This document shows, piece by piece, positions 8,401 to 17,050 of a stretch of 55,342 nt of DNA (position 1 is the stretch's first letter; each line of letters opens with the position of its first letter). The notes below the pieces were generated by a model. It saw nothing but the letters and a program-made list of their open reading frames with translations. It made no database searches and had not been told where the DNA came from. The position numbers and the translations under genes are program-made. Source of the stretch: an uncultured Gammaproteobacteria bacterium (lineage in GTDB: Bacteria; Pseudomonadota; Gammaproteobacteria; Pseudomonadales; Ketobacteraceae); NCBI GenBank assembly GCA_913063125.1, contig CAJXZM010000015.1, forward strand, positions 1 to 55,342, read 5' to 3'.

Positions 8401-11400
8401 GGCTAAAGCCAAAATACAATCATGCCCATGCTGAGATGTAGCCCTTATCGCGAAGTTAAAGTAATCTACAGCCGCTGATTCAAACTCATACCACCCAATC
8501 CAATCTCTTGTTTGGTTATAAGGCTTTCGTAACAATTCAAATGATGGTTTTATCTCTTGAACAATAAAACTTGGTAGCAGCTTCTCTCCAGCCCAACCTC
8601 GCCCCCAAATACTTGAAAATCTGACTAAAGCACGTTCAAATAAGACGTTTCCTGTATACTTTTCATCACTTTCTTTTGGAACCATCTTAACGGGATCAAC
8701 ATCTTGGCCCAGCGCCGCTCGCAGTCTATTAAGACGAATTCTATCTGCGAATGGACTTAAGTTCTTCCATTGGCCATAAACGCCATGTTTATAAAGTTTT
8801 GGCTTTTCTATATTTTCAAACCACTCTTTAGCTTTATCTATACATCCATTGGCTCTGTAATCCAGTTCAGCAACCAACAACTTTTCTGAAAAATCCAAGT
8901 CATCATATTCATTTTCAGACCAATCAATAACTATCTTGAATGCGGGGTCTATCAAAGCCGACGGATATTGGTTAATGCATATGGAGAAACATAAATTAAT
9001 AAGACTATCAAAGTGCTCCTTGTTTTCTGACAAGAAAGTGAAAAACTCACCTATATTACCTTCGTCTTTTGTTTCATAAACACCATTGACCATCCGTCTC
9101 ATTAAGCGGGCATGCAGATCTTCATCATTGTCGCTCCACGCCCCAACATCATTATTTTCATACCTCGTTTGATGTATAGTCGATACAATCTCGCCTAGCG
9201 GTAAGAAATAATGAGCCACATCAGCCCATCGTTTCAAATCTTTAGCTCCATCATGATGCGGATCAACTGCATCCCCACCCGATAAATAGCTCAGAGGCTC
9301 GGCGGACTCAAAGACCCTTTTAGCCTCACTAAAGAAGCTGTTCTCAGCAAGAACCTTAGAAAATTTAAGTGCTTCAGAATCATTTACCCTTAGTAGATCT
9401 CCATCAAAAATATAATTAATCGCTGAACTTATTCCTTCAGATGAAAATAGGAGATTAAGTACATCTACTTCATTAAGGGCATCTCTTCGCTCTCTGATCT
9501 CGCACTCAATTAAGATACATCTCACCACAGCAAGCGGATCATTCAGCTCTTTCGCCGACAATAGAACAGCATCAATATCATCTGTTACACTCGAAATATT
9601 CCGAAGACTAAAGAACTGCTTTCTAAAATAACTCTGAGTCCCAGCCTCAAGAACAGCTACCATTTGCTGAGCATTAAAAAGATGATGAACTGATTCCCAT
9701 CTCATTGGATCACTATCATCAGACGACTGGAGACAATGTTCAGCTAATACCTTGTGATACTCTATATTTTTTGAATCATCAAAATTACCAAATAGATTTC
9801 GGCTAGTTTTATCCAAAATAAACTGCCTAAAACTATTATGAAAAAATCGCCAACTTACATCACTGTCCTTCCTAAAATAATGGGATGCACTCGATATAAA
9901 CGCGCGAATGGTTGAATGGTCAGACCATTCCTCTAGCACTTGAGTATTTATTGACACTCTCAATCTTGACAATAACGCAAGCAAGTCAACAAGGTTCTGA
10001 TTGCTCTCTATTTGCCGCCAATAAACTGAGTAGCTTTGCTCAATATGTCCTTGGTAAAGAGGAAACTCATCAATAGCTTCATCAAAATCCCTACCTGAAC
10101 TACCAGTAATAAATTGCAGCAAATAGACCAAAGATAGTGGGTGCCCCAATGATTTTTCGAAAACTTTTTTCTTACTGTCATCTGTTAGTTCGGAACAACC
10201 TGGCCATTCGTTTATGGCTGCATAGACGTTTGTCCGAGTCAGAGGAGATATAACAATGGCTCGACCTTCATGGCTGATATGCTCCTTTATGGTGTCTGAG
10301 AGATCGTTCAACTCCAACGTTTGACTACCTAGAATAAATATCACCCCATCAGGCACGGTGTTAGGAGAGGGCAAATCTGACAACAAGCTCTGTAGAGGAT
10401 TTTGCTCTCGCTGGATATGATCTAACCCATCGACCATAATGATGGTAATTACGCCATCATTTTTCCATTTATCGTGGGCTTGCTGAAGCTGCTCTCCTAA
10501 CAACGATAGGTATTCTTCTCTTGAGCCAGGCTGCCCGGAACTTTCACCACGATAGCCGTGGTTTCTTAGCGATAAGGTGATGTCATGAAGAAACGTAGTC
10601 GCTTCACCACGCCCTTGGTACGTGCTATCGGGAACATATGCGTAATATCTAACTAATTTATATCCTGCTTTATACTTTAAAGTATGAGTAAGCGTTGTTG
10701 ACTTTCCCGAGCCAGGACCTCCAAGCAACGCGACATAACCTTGCTTTGTTTGTGATAAAACATCAGATATAGAACTCACAGTTTCTTCAATTTCTTGATA
10801 GGTTCGATCTATAGGAAATTCGTGAACAAATTTATGCTTAAACCTATGACTCCATGACAACCTATCCAACATGCCACCTTTGGATAACTCAATAATTCGA
10901 CGTTCACCTCCCGCCATTTTCGTTAGGAGGTTATATATTTTTTCAATGTCCCCTTGTTTTCTTGCTTGACCCTGATTGGTTACAGGAATATCGGCTGGCC
11001 GCTTATAGTTGAATTCAAGCTCACAACTACGGATGAAACGCAGAAACTGAGCGTCGTTAAATTTTGACCGGTGCTGTAGATCCGACAGTGCCTCTTTCCA
11101 GCCTGCAGTCACTTTATCAAGGCCTGTTTCACACCATGCTCTATCGAACCAACACTCTTTTAAAAATGATTGAAAGTGAGCATATTGAGGAGCAGTATCA
11201 CCTAAAGGAATTTGGGCTTTAGGATTTGAGCTAGGTACTAGTTTGTGAAGCAAATGAACCTTTACGGCTCTTTCCTTGTAATGCTCATTTAAGTGTTCCC
11301 ACCCTTCTGTAAGCTGCCTAAAAAGGCTGAGTTTTTCGTCTCCCTTTTTAGTCGTGCCATCTCTTACAAAATCGGCATAACTTATTACATCGGTATATTC

Positions 11401-11604
11401 CGCCCACTTTACCTGATACGCATCAAGCTTACCTGTAGTCGCTATAAGTATGTCATCCAAGCTTCCTGCCTCAGGATCAGCAACTCGAAACCACTCTAGA
11501 CTCCCATCAAGCAAAGCTTCATATATTAAACTTGCCGCTATTTCATATTGAGGAACATACCCTAACATTGCTGTACGCTCACCATCCCCGGAGTTAGTAC
11601 TCAT
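5455..11604 (-). CDS. Giant nuclease-like/P-loop STAND NTPase, probable anti-phage protein
   Basis: This 2049-residue protein has three visible parts. Residues 1-200 resemble the Cap4/DUF4297-type PD-(D/E)xK nuclease fold, with Glu30, Asp50/Asp51 and the Gln64-x-Lys66 motif (DAYQVKW). Residues about 265-600 are a P-loop NTPase with Walker A GGPGSGKS (Lys301) and Walker B IIMVDGLDH (Asp392). The remainder, about 1300 residues, is rich in helices and looks like TPR or similar solenoid repeats, with a compact C-terminal domain after about residue 1930. This matches Avs-type antiviral STAND proteins, in which the repeats sense a phage protein and the nuclease destroys DNA. The start ATG follows AGAGGAGCT. 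It lies 43 bp downstream of a small membrane ORF and is probably co-transcribed with the AlbA_2 gene. The defence role is inferred. Confidence 0.75.
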   Translation of the reverse strand: MSTNSGDGERTAMLGYVPQYEIAASLIYEALLDGSLEWFRVADPEAGSLDDILIATTGKLDAYQVKWAEYTDVISYADFVRDGTTKKGDEKLSLFRQLTEGWEHLNEHYKERAVKVHLLHKLVPSSNPKAQIPLGDTAPQYAHFQSFLKECWFDRAWCETGLDKVTAGWKEALSDLQHRSKFNDAQFLRFIRSCELEFNYKRPADIPVTNQGQARKQGDIEKIYNLLTKMAGGERRIIELSKGGMLDRLSWSHRFKHKFVHEFPIDRTYQEIEETVSSISDVLSQTKQGYVALLGGPGSGKSTTLTHTLKYKAGYKLVRYYAYVPDSTYQGRGEATTFLHDITLSLRNHGYRGESSGQPGSREEYLSLLGEQLQQAHDKWKNDGVITIIMVDGLDHIQREQNPLQSLLSDLPSPNTVPDGVIFILGSQTLELNDLSDTIKEHISHEGRAIVISPLTRTNVYAAINEWPGCSELTDDSKKKVFEKSLGHPLSLVYLLQFITGSSGRDFDEAIDEFPLYQGHIEQSYSVYWRQIESNQNLVDLLALLSRLRVSINTQVLEEWSDHSTIRAFISSASHYFRKDSDVSWRFFHNSFRQFILDKTSRNLFGNFDDSKNIEYHKVLAEHCLQSSDDSDPMRWESVHHLFNAQQMVAVLEAGTQSYFRKQFFSLRNISSVTDDIDAVLLSAKELNDPLAVVRCILIECEIRERRDALNEVDVLNLLFSSEGISSAINYIFDGDLLRVNDSEALKFSKVLAENSFFSEAKRVFESAEPLSYLSGGDAVDPHHDGAKDLKRWADVAHYFLPLGEIVSTIHQTRYENNDVGAWSDNDEDLHARLMRRMVNGVYETKDEGNIGEFFTFLSENKEHFDSLINLCFSICINQYPSALIDPAFKIVIDWSENEYDDLDFSEKLLVAELDYRANGCIDKAKEWFENIEKPKLYKHGVYGQWKNLSPFADRIRLNRLRAALGQDVDPVKMVPKESDEKYTGNVLFERALVRFSSIWGRGWAGEKLLPSFIVQEIKPSFELLRKPYNQTRDWIGWYEFESAAVDYFNFAIRATSQHGHDCILALADAFRKDWDRRYWPPSWRREIAFTLYKEGYGRDGLVDVLDQIEKEIPDFDEIHSKISEYYELSIMWSKIGEPDRAASLLPKIFMGSFGIYHRKDRQFSHWVSWLGKLINQYPDLAYDEICRFSLALVDLEQSGNGRGTQEAGLDLITIATRWNPQYGLKLLRWLFDHKGLDYAPGLTGLLSGMLDSPNPPFKEISVMMRKLLIPFEEYNPSDLPKKLVSRCCLFSDDGVTDEVEELITSINTHLLPSNRYSWLEGVALGVREAGLDNSLYASMAISTPQEKHVTHEPSLTLNSGDKLTDEEAQLKVNSSESLFQLLLSVESVDYFRWLNFIQPFLKDMSVPQLEELHKLLKPFKPDNNVVSCIAGALSSHGEVDKANSLLDGLFDNSDAKGWDLNWDGGSKQSIFKTLVEIDAKQWRPKALACLVDDYIGEYRYPSSLIWNLKEIVDILFEDKDVLPIWKEIKEHVYQLDAFEQDAEKPPTLLDDIGEKEDASLLIEFAFDMLDVAIPELGDMAHQAIVDLAKIEVNWPEIRRQIANRIDNIGLTQIKIVSLLSSLAKDFKEFVLQFEGDISSLCASEDFSVRMTALDLASRLEIEGKLPPKERSKLPLVYELELPEINNRKEAIPFSAIRPGETFPDVDDPIELLRPLLTEARLVADMSNVPFENLAYRASGFMKTLVPESEWNKQAEEAYRKWMKGVGLELTYHRLRPKVAKLALSHVVCELFDAGRIPPQGVDLLRDIFKRSDELLLALEPGIRPECIVVPRVKDREISHKHDEWLGDIEQGITQFVDSIDTGKQIIGELTTWSWLDWDLPTEIRMSTVCHPEWNDDVGVTSPSALFPSMMHWSAIDYPEITATREPSLVIYGTGSYIDHGGIEWLALNPSIGFSLGWSISGEGLFRWVDDKGNLMVESIYWKDGPVSRQPPKMDDICSNGWLVIASDEAIVKIRENIGHAIKVNAVVRSYGRGTYEPVNKSSQRRASW

Positions 11605-11647
11605 ACTGTTATTAGCTCCTCTGCCTATTAACCTTTGTTATTCACGC

Positions 11648-11794
11648 TTATCTATTTGCAATTACTAATGCAGCTATCGCCGCAGCGCCCAATAGCAACA
11701 GCCCAGTATTTGATTTCTTCTCGGTCTCTACAGCTATACCATTCTTTATCGCATTATCGAAGGTTTGCTCAATACTGGCCGTCACTTCTGTCAT
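11648..11794 (-). CDS. Small single-pass membrane protein (48 aa)
   Basis: The frame opens at ATG 11794, inside the 3' end of the preceding 61-codon ORF (26-bp overlap), and encodes 48 residues. The N-terminal half is polar (MTEVTASIEQTFDNAIKN). The C-terminus is one hydrophobic segment (TGLLLLGAAAIAALVIANR) that probably spans the inner membrane. It sits between the AlbA_2 gene and the giant nuclease-NTPase gene. I do not recognise the family. A micro-protein partner of a defence system and a leftover of a broken gene are both possible. Confidence 0.45.
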   Translation of the reverse strand: MTEVTASIEQTFDNAIKNGIAVETEKKSNTGLLLLGAAAIAALVIANR

Positions 11795-11954
11795 CGGCAA
11801 GAACAATAACCCTGTACTCTGCCTCCAGATCAACCCAGGTTTTGGGTTCCTTTTGCGCCCAGTAAGCATTGAGACACCCTTCGTCAAATTCGCTGTCTTG
11901 GCTGGGGGTCACCAGTGAAAACTTTCGCTCTAACGGTACTTTAATGTCAACCAT
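11769..11954 (-). CDS. 61-aa ORF resembling the truncated start of a STAND NTPase
   Basis: The ATG at 11954 overlaps the stop of the AlbA_2 gene (TGATG), a classic translational-coupling junction. The product starts MVDIKVPLERKF and continues through WAQKEPKTWVDLE to AEYRVIVLAD, which looks like the lead-in to a NACHT/STAND P-loop. Where GxxGxGKT would be expected it reads DDRSDGQY and stops. It therefore looks like the amino-terminal stub of a lost NTPase, truncated just before the Walker A motif. A real small protein cannot be excluded. Confidence 0.4.
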   Translation of the reverse strand: MVDIKVPLERKFSLVTPSQDSEFDEGCLNAYWAQKEPKTWVDLEAEYRVIVLADDRSDGQY

Positions 11955-13294
11955 CAGTAGGAACCCCACTCTACGCCAGACTCAGCTGATAATAAATCAC
12001 GTCCCAAAGCATCCCGATCAACAGGAAAGGCTTGCATCTCTGAAGGAGTCATTTGAGGCGAAGAGGCACCACGCCGAATATAAGCTTCTTTTTTTGCAAG
12101 CAGATAATTGAGACCATTGGCTTTGTGGACGTCAACAACCAATATAAACAGCTCATTGTGTTCTATAAGGTAGGTATTGAAACACTGGTTCTTATTTAGC
12201 GATTCCTGTAGGCGTTTAATCACCATTTTCTCATAACACTCTGCACCCTCGTTAGGAGCACATTGGTAATGTTGCTGGCAGCCCTCGTTGATACCGATAA
12301 TACGCGTATCATCAGCGACACCAATAAACAGCTTACCGCCCTGGTGGTTGGAAAAAGCACACACCGTTTTATCTAATTCCCACGCCTTATTGTTCTTTTT
12401 AGAAACTAGGTCAATGTACTGTTTAAACTCGCAATGTTCGCTTTCACCAGCCGTAATAATTTGCAGCAGCTTTGTCAGATCGGTGTTGCTCGTTTGAGCA
12501 CCGTAGCGATACTCCCACTCGGATGATGAGCGGTAATCGACGATCTCATCGCTATCAGTCAATAGCCACAACTCTACGTCCGAAACTTTCTCCTGCTCAA
12601 ATGCATACCTATCCTGAGAACTGCTTAAGTTCACCGGATCACCGTCGATCGCCCCTACTACGGATAACGTGTCCGTTGATTTGCAGTGATAACGAATTTC
12701 CTCATTTGAAAGTGCTAGATACCCTCTCTGGTCAGAAATATCGACACATAGTTCACCTTTTCTACCATCACTGGAGCCATGAAATCTATCCAACCCAAGA
12801 AACTCTCTCACATACTCAAACGCTGATGGATGAAAGGTCATGCCATGAGCCACTAATTTACTTTCGCGGCAATGCACGTCAGAGCACACTTGTGCCGAAA
12901 AACGCCTGATAGGGTACTGGTCATTGCATGCGTGACTCGGAATTAAACTCTCGGTCCAATTCAGGTTCCCCTCTCGATGTCCTAGAACAGGAATATTTGG
13001 TATTGGAAGGCCAGAGCCCCTTTCAAGGCCTTGCATCAATTTTTCCAGAGTTACGTCATTTACAGGTTGGCAAATAAATTGGTAATCGGGATACTTATAC
13101 CAACACGCTTGGTGTTCAGTGTCTTTAGCATTGTCACCAAGCGTGAGCACGCCGAGCAGCAAAGACCATTCGTTATTGTTTTTTGTGTAAACACCTCGAA
13201 AAACACCTGAAGTGCTCGCGTCTATATCGACGAAATTAGCGATTCGCTTCGTGAGTTCGGGTTCTTGTAGATTATTAATCTGTGTTAAAGACAT
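11954..13294 (-). CDS. AlbA_2 (Schlafen-like) domain protein in defence operon
   Basis: The 446-residue protein has an N-terminal half I do not recognise, which contains several cysteines and histidines (CSDVHCRESK). A C-terminal AlbA_2/Schlafen-type domain spans about residues 285-410, recognisable from GESEHCEFK, then KTVCAFSNHQGGKLFIGVAD and IIGI. In this family the domain is linked to nucleic-acid binding and, in Schlafens, RNA cleavage. Its stop overlaps the start of the 61-codon ORF, and the gene heads the run leading to the giant nuclease-NTPase. Upstream, 83 bp separate it from the Abi_2-like gene. The start ATG has only a weak ribosome binding site. Confidence 0.65.
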   Translation of the reverse strand: MSLTQINNLQEPELTKRIANFVDIDASTSGVFRGVYTKNNNEWSLLLGVLTLGDNAKDTEHQACWYKYPDYQFICQPVNDVTLEKLMQGLERGSGLPIPNIPVLGHREGNLNWTESLIPSHACNDQYPIRRFSAQVCSDVHCRESKLVAHGMTFHPSAFEYVREFLGLDRFHGSSDGRKGELCVDISDQRGYLALSNEEIRYHCKSTDTLSVVGAIDGDPVNLSSSQDRYAFEQEKVSDVELWLLTDSDEIVDYRSSSEWEYRYGAQTSNTDLTKLLQIITAGESEHCEFKQYIDLVSKKNNKAWELDKTVCAFSNHQGGKLFIGVADDTRIIGINEGCQQHYQCAPNEGAECYEKMVIKRLQESLNKNQCFNTYLIEHNELFILVVDVHKANGLNYLLAKKEAYIRRGASSPQMTPSEMQAFPVDRDALGRDLLSAESGVEWGSY

Positions 13295-13377
13295 ATTTAT
13301 ACTGCAGTCATTTTTTTAATATTAATCCATCTGCTGGCAAGCAACGAGACCAGTAATCGTCAAGGCCTTTCTGCTGG

Positions 13378-14274
13378 TTAATTGTGATGGAGTAGTTTAC
13401 CGACTCTGTTTCCATTACGAGTGATATCAACAGTGCTTTTGCCATTGGAGGCTCTAAGTAACCCTCTTAGCTCACGTTTTGCACGGCTAATAGGAATATC
13501 GTTACTACCCGGGTGCTTCAGATACTCCAGATGCCCCACGGAGCATATTCTCTCTATGGTATTGACGTATCCCGCTTTCCTGACCAGCTCTTCGCCTTCA
13601 ACCGACATCCAGCGTATCACTTCAAGAATAAGCTCCTTCGTATCAAGTAGTTTCAGCATTGCGTCTGCAATTGAGGCTGGCTGGCCAATATTCCATACAG
13701 GTTCGTGGTGAAAAGCTTTGTTTCTGAAGCCTTTTATAGCTATCAGTTTTCCTTGAATAATGCTTCTATCTCGGGCTCTTTTTGGCGCATTAGGGAAAAC
13801 AGATCGCAGTAACGCTGGCCACAACGCCTGAGTATTACGATTCACATCAAATGCTGCATTAAAGAGGTTCGTCCAGAAGCCAAATGTCACCTTTGCAACA
13901 ATCCGGTCTTCCAGCACAGTCGCTGACGGTGAAAGTCGCAAATCACGTCGAATTTGATCTCGTGCATTCTTGATGGAGTTATGACACTGACGAACAACTC
14001 GCTGCTGACTCGTAGATAAGCTACCTGATGGGCGTGTCGCGATATTATCGAACCAGAATGCCCCCAGTGCCTGATGAGCTTCTTTATGTATCGCGTTTCT
14101 CAGCGTAATCTCTAATACCTGAAGTAAAGGGAAGAACGCAGCAGCGACCTCTTTGTTCCACAGGTAACAACCCAATAGCTCGATATCATTTGAAGGAGAA
14201 AAGAACGTTCTATAAGTATCCAACCGTGGGGTCGAGATATAGGGCTCCAGCCCTGCATGGTTAATACTTCTCAA
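13378..14274 (-). CDS. Abi_2/HEPN-type abortive infection protein
   Basis: The 298-residue protein matches the Abi_2 (AbiD/AbiF-like) pattern. An early helical region contains VLEITLRNAIH, and the family-typical FRNKAFHHEP motif supplies Arg184-x4-His189, the catalytic R-x4-6-H of HEPN RNases. HEPN Abi proteins are thought to cleave RNA after phage infection and halt growth. No ATG is available, and the reading frame starts at TTG 14274 with a weak ribosome binding site (an in-frame stop lies shortly upstream). It is on the same strand as the AlbA_2 gene, 83 bp before it, so it may belong to the same transcript. Confidence 0.65.
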   Translation of the reverse strand: MRSINHAGLEPYISTPRLDTYRTFFSPSNDIELLGCYLWNKEVAAAFFPLLQVLEITLRNAIHKEAHQALGAFWFDNIATRPSGSLSTSQQRVVRQCHNSIKNARDQIRRDLRLSPSATVLEDRIVAKVTFGFWTNLFNAAFDVNRNTQALWPALLRSVFPNAPKRARDRSIIQGKLIAIKGFRNKAFHHEPVWNIGQPASIADAMLKLLDTKELILEVIRWMSVEGEELVRKAGYVNTIERICSVGHLEYLKHPGSNDIPISRAKRELRGLLRASNGKSTVDITRNGNRVGKLLHHN

Positions 14275-14946
14275 TTTGACAATTCCATATCTTTATTGTA
14301 GATTTAGCGCATAGCTAGTGAGGATTCCTCTCCCGCCTGCCTTTACGGTTGAGTGGTGATGCCCTCACAACAAGCGAATGTTACAGAACCTTGGTGCGAA
14401 AGTGTCAGGGTTTTTTAATGCCTGTAGTTTTATAACCTGTTGTTTCTATAGATATTTTAGACGTATTTACCACTTTTGGCTTCAGGCATACTGATAAGCC
14501 ATATAATGCCCTAAAGCGTCTGAACTCTCCACTTTTGCCCTATCCTGCAAGTCAATGAGCGTCACAGCTTTATTTTTGATCGTTTTTTCGGCACATTTTA
14601 GTCACTCTCTCTAAATCTCATGAAAACTCAGGGCGTCCACAGGCTTTTCCGGGTTCACTAAACGCTCATTCCCCTGCGGAGAACTGTCCGCCCTCGCAAC
14701 CCCTAACGCTCCAACCCTCCGGGCTGCTTGGTAACTCATCATCCTCACATGGATAAACCCCCGCTAGGGGCCCTTGCCGCCCCACGCACATTGCAAGTGA
14801 AGGCTTCTCCAGCGAGTCAGGAGCGCAGGCGGGCGCTGCGCTCGTTGATAAACAATGGATACTGGAGGTAGTTAAAATGAAGAGGACAGTGTACGAAGTC
14901 ATCAAGGGATAAATACCACTTCAGCCATCTGGTATTCATCTATATT
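14275..14946. other. Gene-free region with GC-rich structured segment, possible oriT
   Basis: No convincing gene is present. From about 14690 to 14845 the sequence is clearly more GC-rich than its surroundings. It contains CCCC-GCTA-GGGG near 14758-14770 and a perfect inverted repeat GAGCGCAG-N7-CTGCGCTC at 14821-14843. An 11-codon ORF with a strong ribosome binding site (GGAGGT) starts at 14877 (MKRTVYEVIKG). The segment lies at the edge of the ICE-derived genes, so an origin of transfer or a structured RNA is conceivable. No relaxase gene is nearby to support oriT. Confidence 0.35.
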
Positions 14947-15945
14947 TCACGAACCTCCCCCAGGCTCACCTAAAGATGAGGGCGCTTTCGTGGGTTTTTC
15001 AGCAAGTTCATAACTGTTTCTTTTTCCAGTTTTCAGCACGCCAATTGCGTGAAGGTTTTTCAAAACTTGCTGTACCGCACTGTGATCAACACCATAATTT
15101 TCTACTCTGATTTTACGAAACACAGGTGGTACGGCCCCACTCAATATATCGCAGATTAACTGAATAACGGCTTGCTGTGCTGTCAGGTTCAATTGGTCAC
15201 TATTGTGGATAAAAGTCCCTTTTGCATCACTATTCGCTCTACCCCCCTCCTTCCCATCGACTCTAAACACTTGTACCAAACTAATCATGCCTAACGTGCT
15301 AACTTCCAACAACAAACTAAGAATGCCATAACCAATGATTCTGGCAGTATCCACACTGACATTCAGCACCTCCCCCACCTGCTTAAAAAACTGAGCCGTT
15401 GGCACTTGCTCTGCGGCATTGTCCCTGCCTGTGGATGGGAGTCGTTCAATCAGTACATTCAAAGAAACACGAAGTTTCGCGATAGCATTGGCATCACCTT
15501 CACCGGCCTCCCATTGTTTGTGATGTGTACTGTTTAAGCGGTTATCCAATAAGCGTTCATGGTGAGAAACTTCTTGGGCAAGACTTTCAATCTGATGCTG
15601 TAGTGCCACATATTCACCGGTGTTAGTCTGCGCTTCCTGCAATAAACTAGCCTCAGATGACATAAAAAAAGCACAACTGGCCAGCCATGAAAAAGTCATT
15701 AAAGTGAGACTGAGTACCACAAAATAGATGCTGTGTTGACGCTGCGTCCAAAATAGGTATTTCCCTATATCGATACAACAACCAATCAGCACAAACAATA
15801 CTGCCAAAAACACTGTTTTATTGACACCATCAGGTTCTGACAACACATTAAGACTAACCCCCGACAACGACAGTGCAAACAGCCCCGTCAATATCATGCT
15901 AACCAAACAAAAAATAGATTGGGTAACCTGGGTCAAACGCAACAT
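14947..15945 (-). CDS. ICE-associated multi-pass membrane protein with C-terminal winged-helix-like part
   Basis: I do not recognise this family. The preferred start is ATG 15945, which follows GGAGC at good spacing; an upstream in-frame ATG at 15966 lacks one. The 332-residue product has three or four hydrophobic segments in the first 115 residues and a coiled-coil-like stretch with many Glu, Gln and Leu. A further membrane segment (IIGYGILSLLLEVSTLGMISLV) follows. The C-terminal region of about 70 residues (HSAVQQVLKNLHAIGVLKTGKR) reads like a winged helix. A membrane-tethered DNA-binding or regulatory role is a guess. It is divergent from the DUF2857 gene. Confidence 0.55.
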   Translation of the reverse strand: MLRLTQVTQSIFCLVSMILTGLFALSLSGVSLNVLSEPDGVNKTVFLAVLFVLIGCCIDIGKYLFWTQRQHSIYFVVLSLTLMTFSWLASCAFFMSSEASLLQEAQTNTGEYVALQHQIESLAQEVSHHERLLDNRLNSTHHKQWEAGEGDANAIAKLRVSLNVLIERLPSTGRDNAAEQVPTAQFFKQVGEVLNVSVDTARIIGYGILSLLLEVSTLGMISLVQVFRVDGKEGGRANSDAKGTFIHNSDQLNLTAQQAVIQLICDILSGAVPPVFRKIRVENYGVDHSAVQQVLKNLHAIGVLKTGKRNSYELAEKPTKAPSSLGEPGGGS

Positions 15946-16395
15946 GAGAAAAGCTCCACATTGCATTTATGCTCAGGGAACAAAGATAGAGGATGACCTA
16001 CCGGCTTTCTTTTTCCACCGACCAACGGCACTAAGGGCTTGCTCACAATAAACCTCTTTTGTGAAAAGCTAAACGACTGGCTTAGCCAAACCCTCATACT
16101 GCCTGTCACATGCTATTGCCTGCGAGTAAAAACGTTTCACACCTGCCGAACCATTTCTTCAAAAAACGGAAGTACGCCACAAACACACTGTGACAGCGTA
16201 CACATTACAAACAATTATCTACCCTAAATAACTTGATTTTGAATAAATTAAATTTATTGCGCCTATCGAACAAACCCCTAATTAAATAACTGTCTTCCCA
16301 TTCTGGACAGTTTCTCTGCGCTTTTTTGTTCTCACATCAATAATATGGAATTTTAGGGCTGTTTCTTGTAACGGACTACACAGGTAATTACACAT
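15946..16395. other. Divergent promoter region
   Basis: No gene is supported here; small open frames lack ribosome binding sites. An AT-rich perfect inverted repeat (AATAAATT-A-AATTTATT, 16242-16258) lies upstream of the DUF2857 gene and could be an operator. A small AT-rich segment (16220-16290) is the likely promoter area. Confidence 0.35.
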
Positions 16396-16932
16396 ATGGC
16401 TAATTTCGAAGATAAAATGTGTCGAGCCGCTGCCCATTCACTCATCGCTTCACTGGATTCTCTGCAATCAACTCACTTCAAAGAAAATCACCTACCCGAC
16501 AAACTCATTGCGATACTGGCTGAACTCAACCTACCCCAGCAAAAATGGCTCATTCATCGTGCTGGGAATTATCTAACTTTGGTGTTAGACCCCTCAGCCT
16601 TGGAGCGGCAGCTCAAAGAACTAGAAGACAAACAAGAAGTACATGAATTGGAAAACACTTATTTACTGCTGGGCGCACCTCGAACACTGATGCGCCGCCT
16701 ATTCGGCATGCATGCTTCGGAATTTACCCGCCGCCGAGAAATACTCAACCTAAAAGGCATCAGTATGGGTCGCCCGCCACAATGTGATGAGGCAATGGAA
16801 CATAAAGTCTGGCTGTTATGGCAATCCCACGAAGAATTAGATATCCGTCATCGGTTTATCACCATAGCCGAAGAAGCCAATCTTGACTTGCATATGGTTT
16901 GGGGGGCTTTGCGGGAACATATTGATACTTAG
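16396..16932 (+). CDS. DUF2857 family ICE protein
   Basis: The 178-residue protein resembles DUF2857 (the STY4526 family), found near the replication and maintenance genes of SPI-7/PFGI-1-type elements. The recognisable core is LLLGAPRTLMRRLFGMHASEF followed by RRREILNLKG and GRPP, with a helical N-terminus. Family members are annotated as island replication proteins, but the biochemical function is unknown. It is encoded on the plus strand while the neighbouring ICE genes are on the minus strand, which suggests a local rearrangement. The ATG start has a weak ribosome binding site. Confidence 0.6.
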   Translation: MANFEDKMCRAAAHSLIASLDSLQSTHFKENHLPDKLIAILAELNLPQQKWLIHRAGNYLTLVLDPSALERQLKELEDKQEVHELENTYLLLGAPRTLMRRLFGMHASEFTRRREILNLKGISMGRPPQCDEAMEHKVWLLWQSHEELDIRHRFITIAEEANLDLHMVWGALREHIDT

Positions 16933-17050
16933 CGTCTTCGTTTTTAAAACAATGTCGGCACTCATAAAATGAATGCCCATCACCATTCTTACTCACAATA
17001 GCGTACACTGTCAGTATCACTGGTGATATTGGAATCGCTGGGAGAGGAAA

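Noticed and set aside
14666..14905. 79-codon minus-strand ORF in the GC-rich segment
   Set aside because: No ribosome binding site and composition explained by the local GC-rich palindromes.
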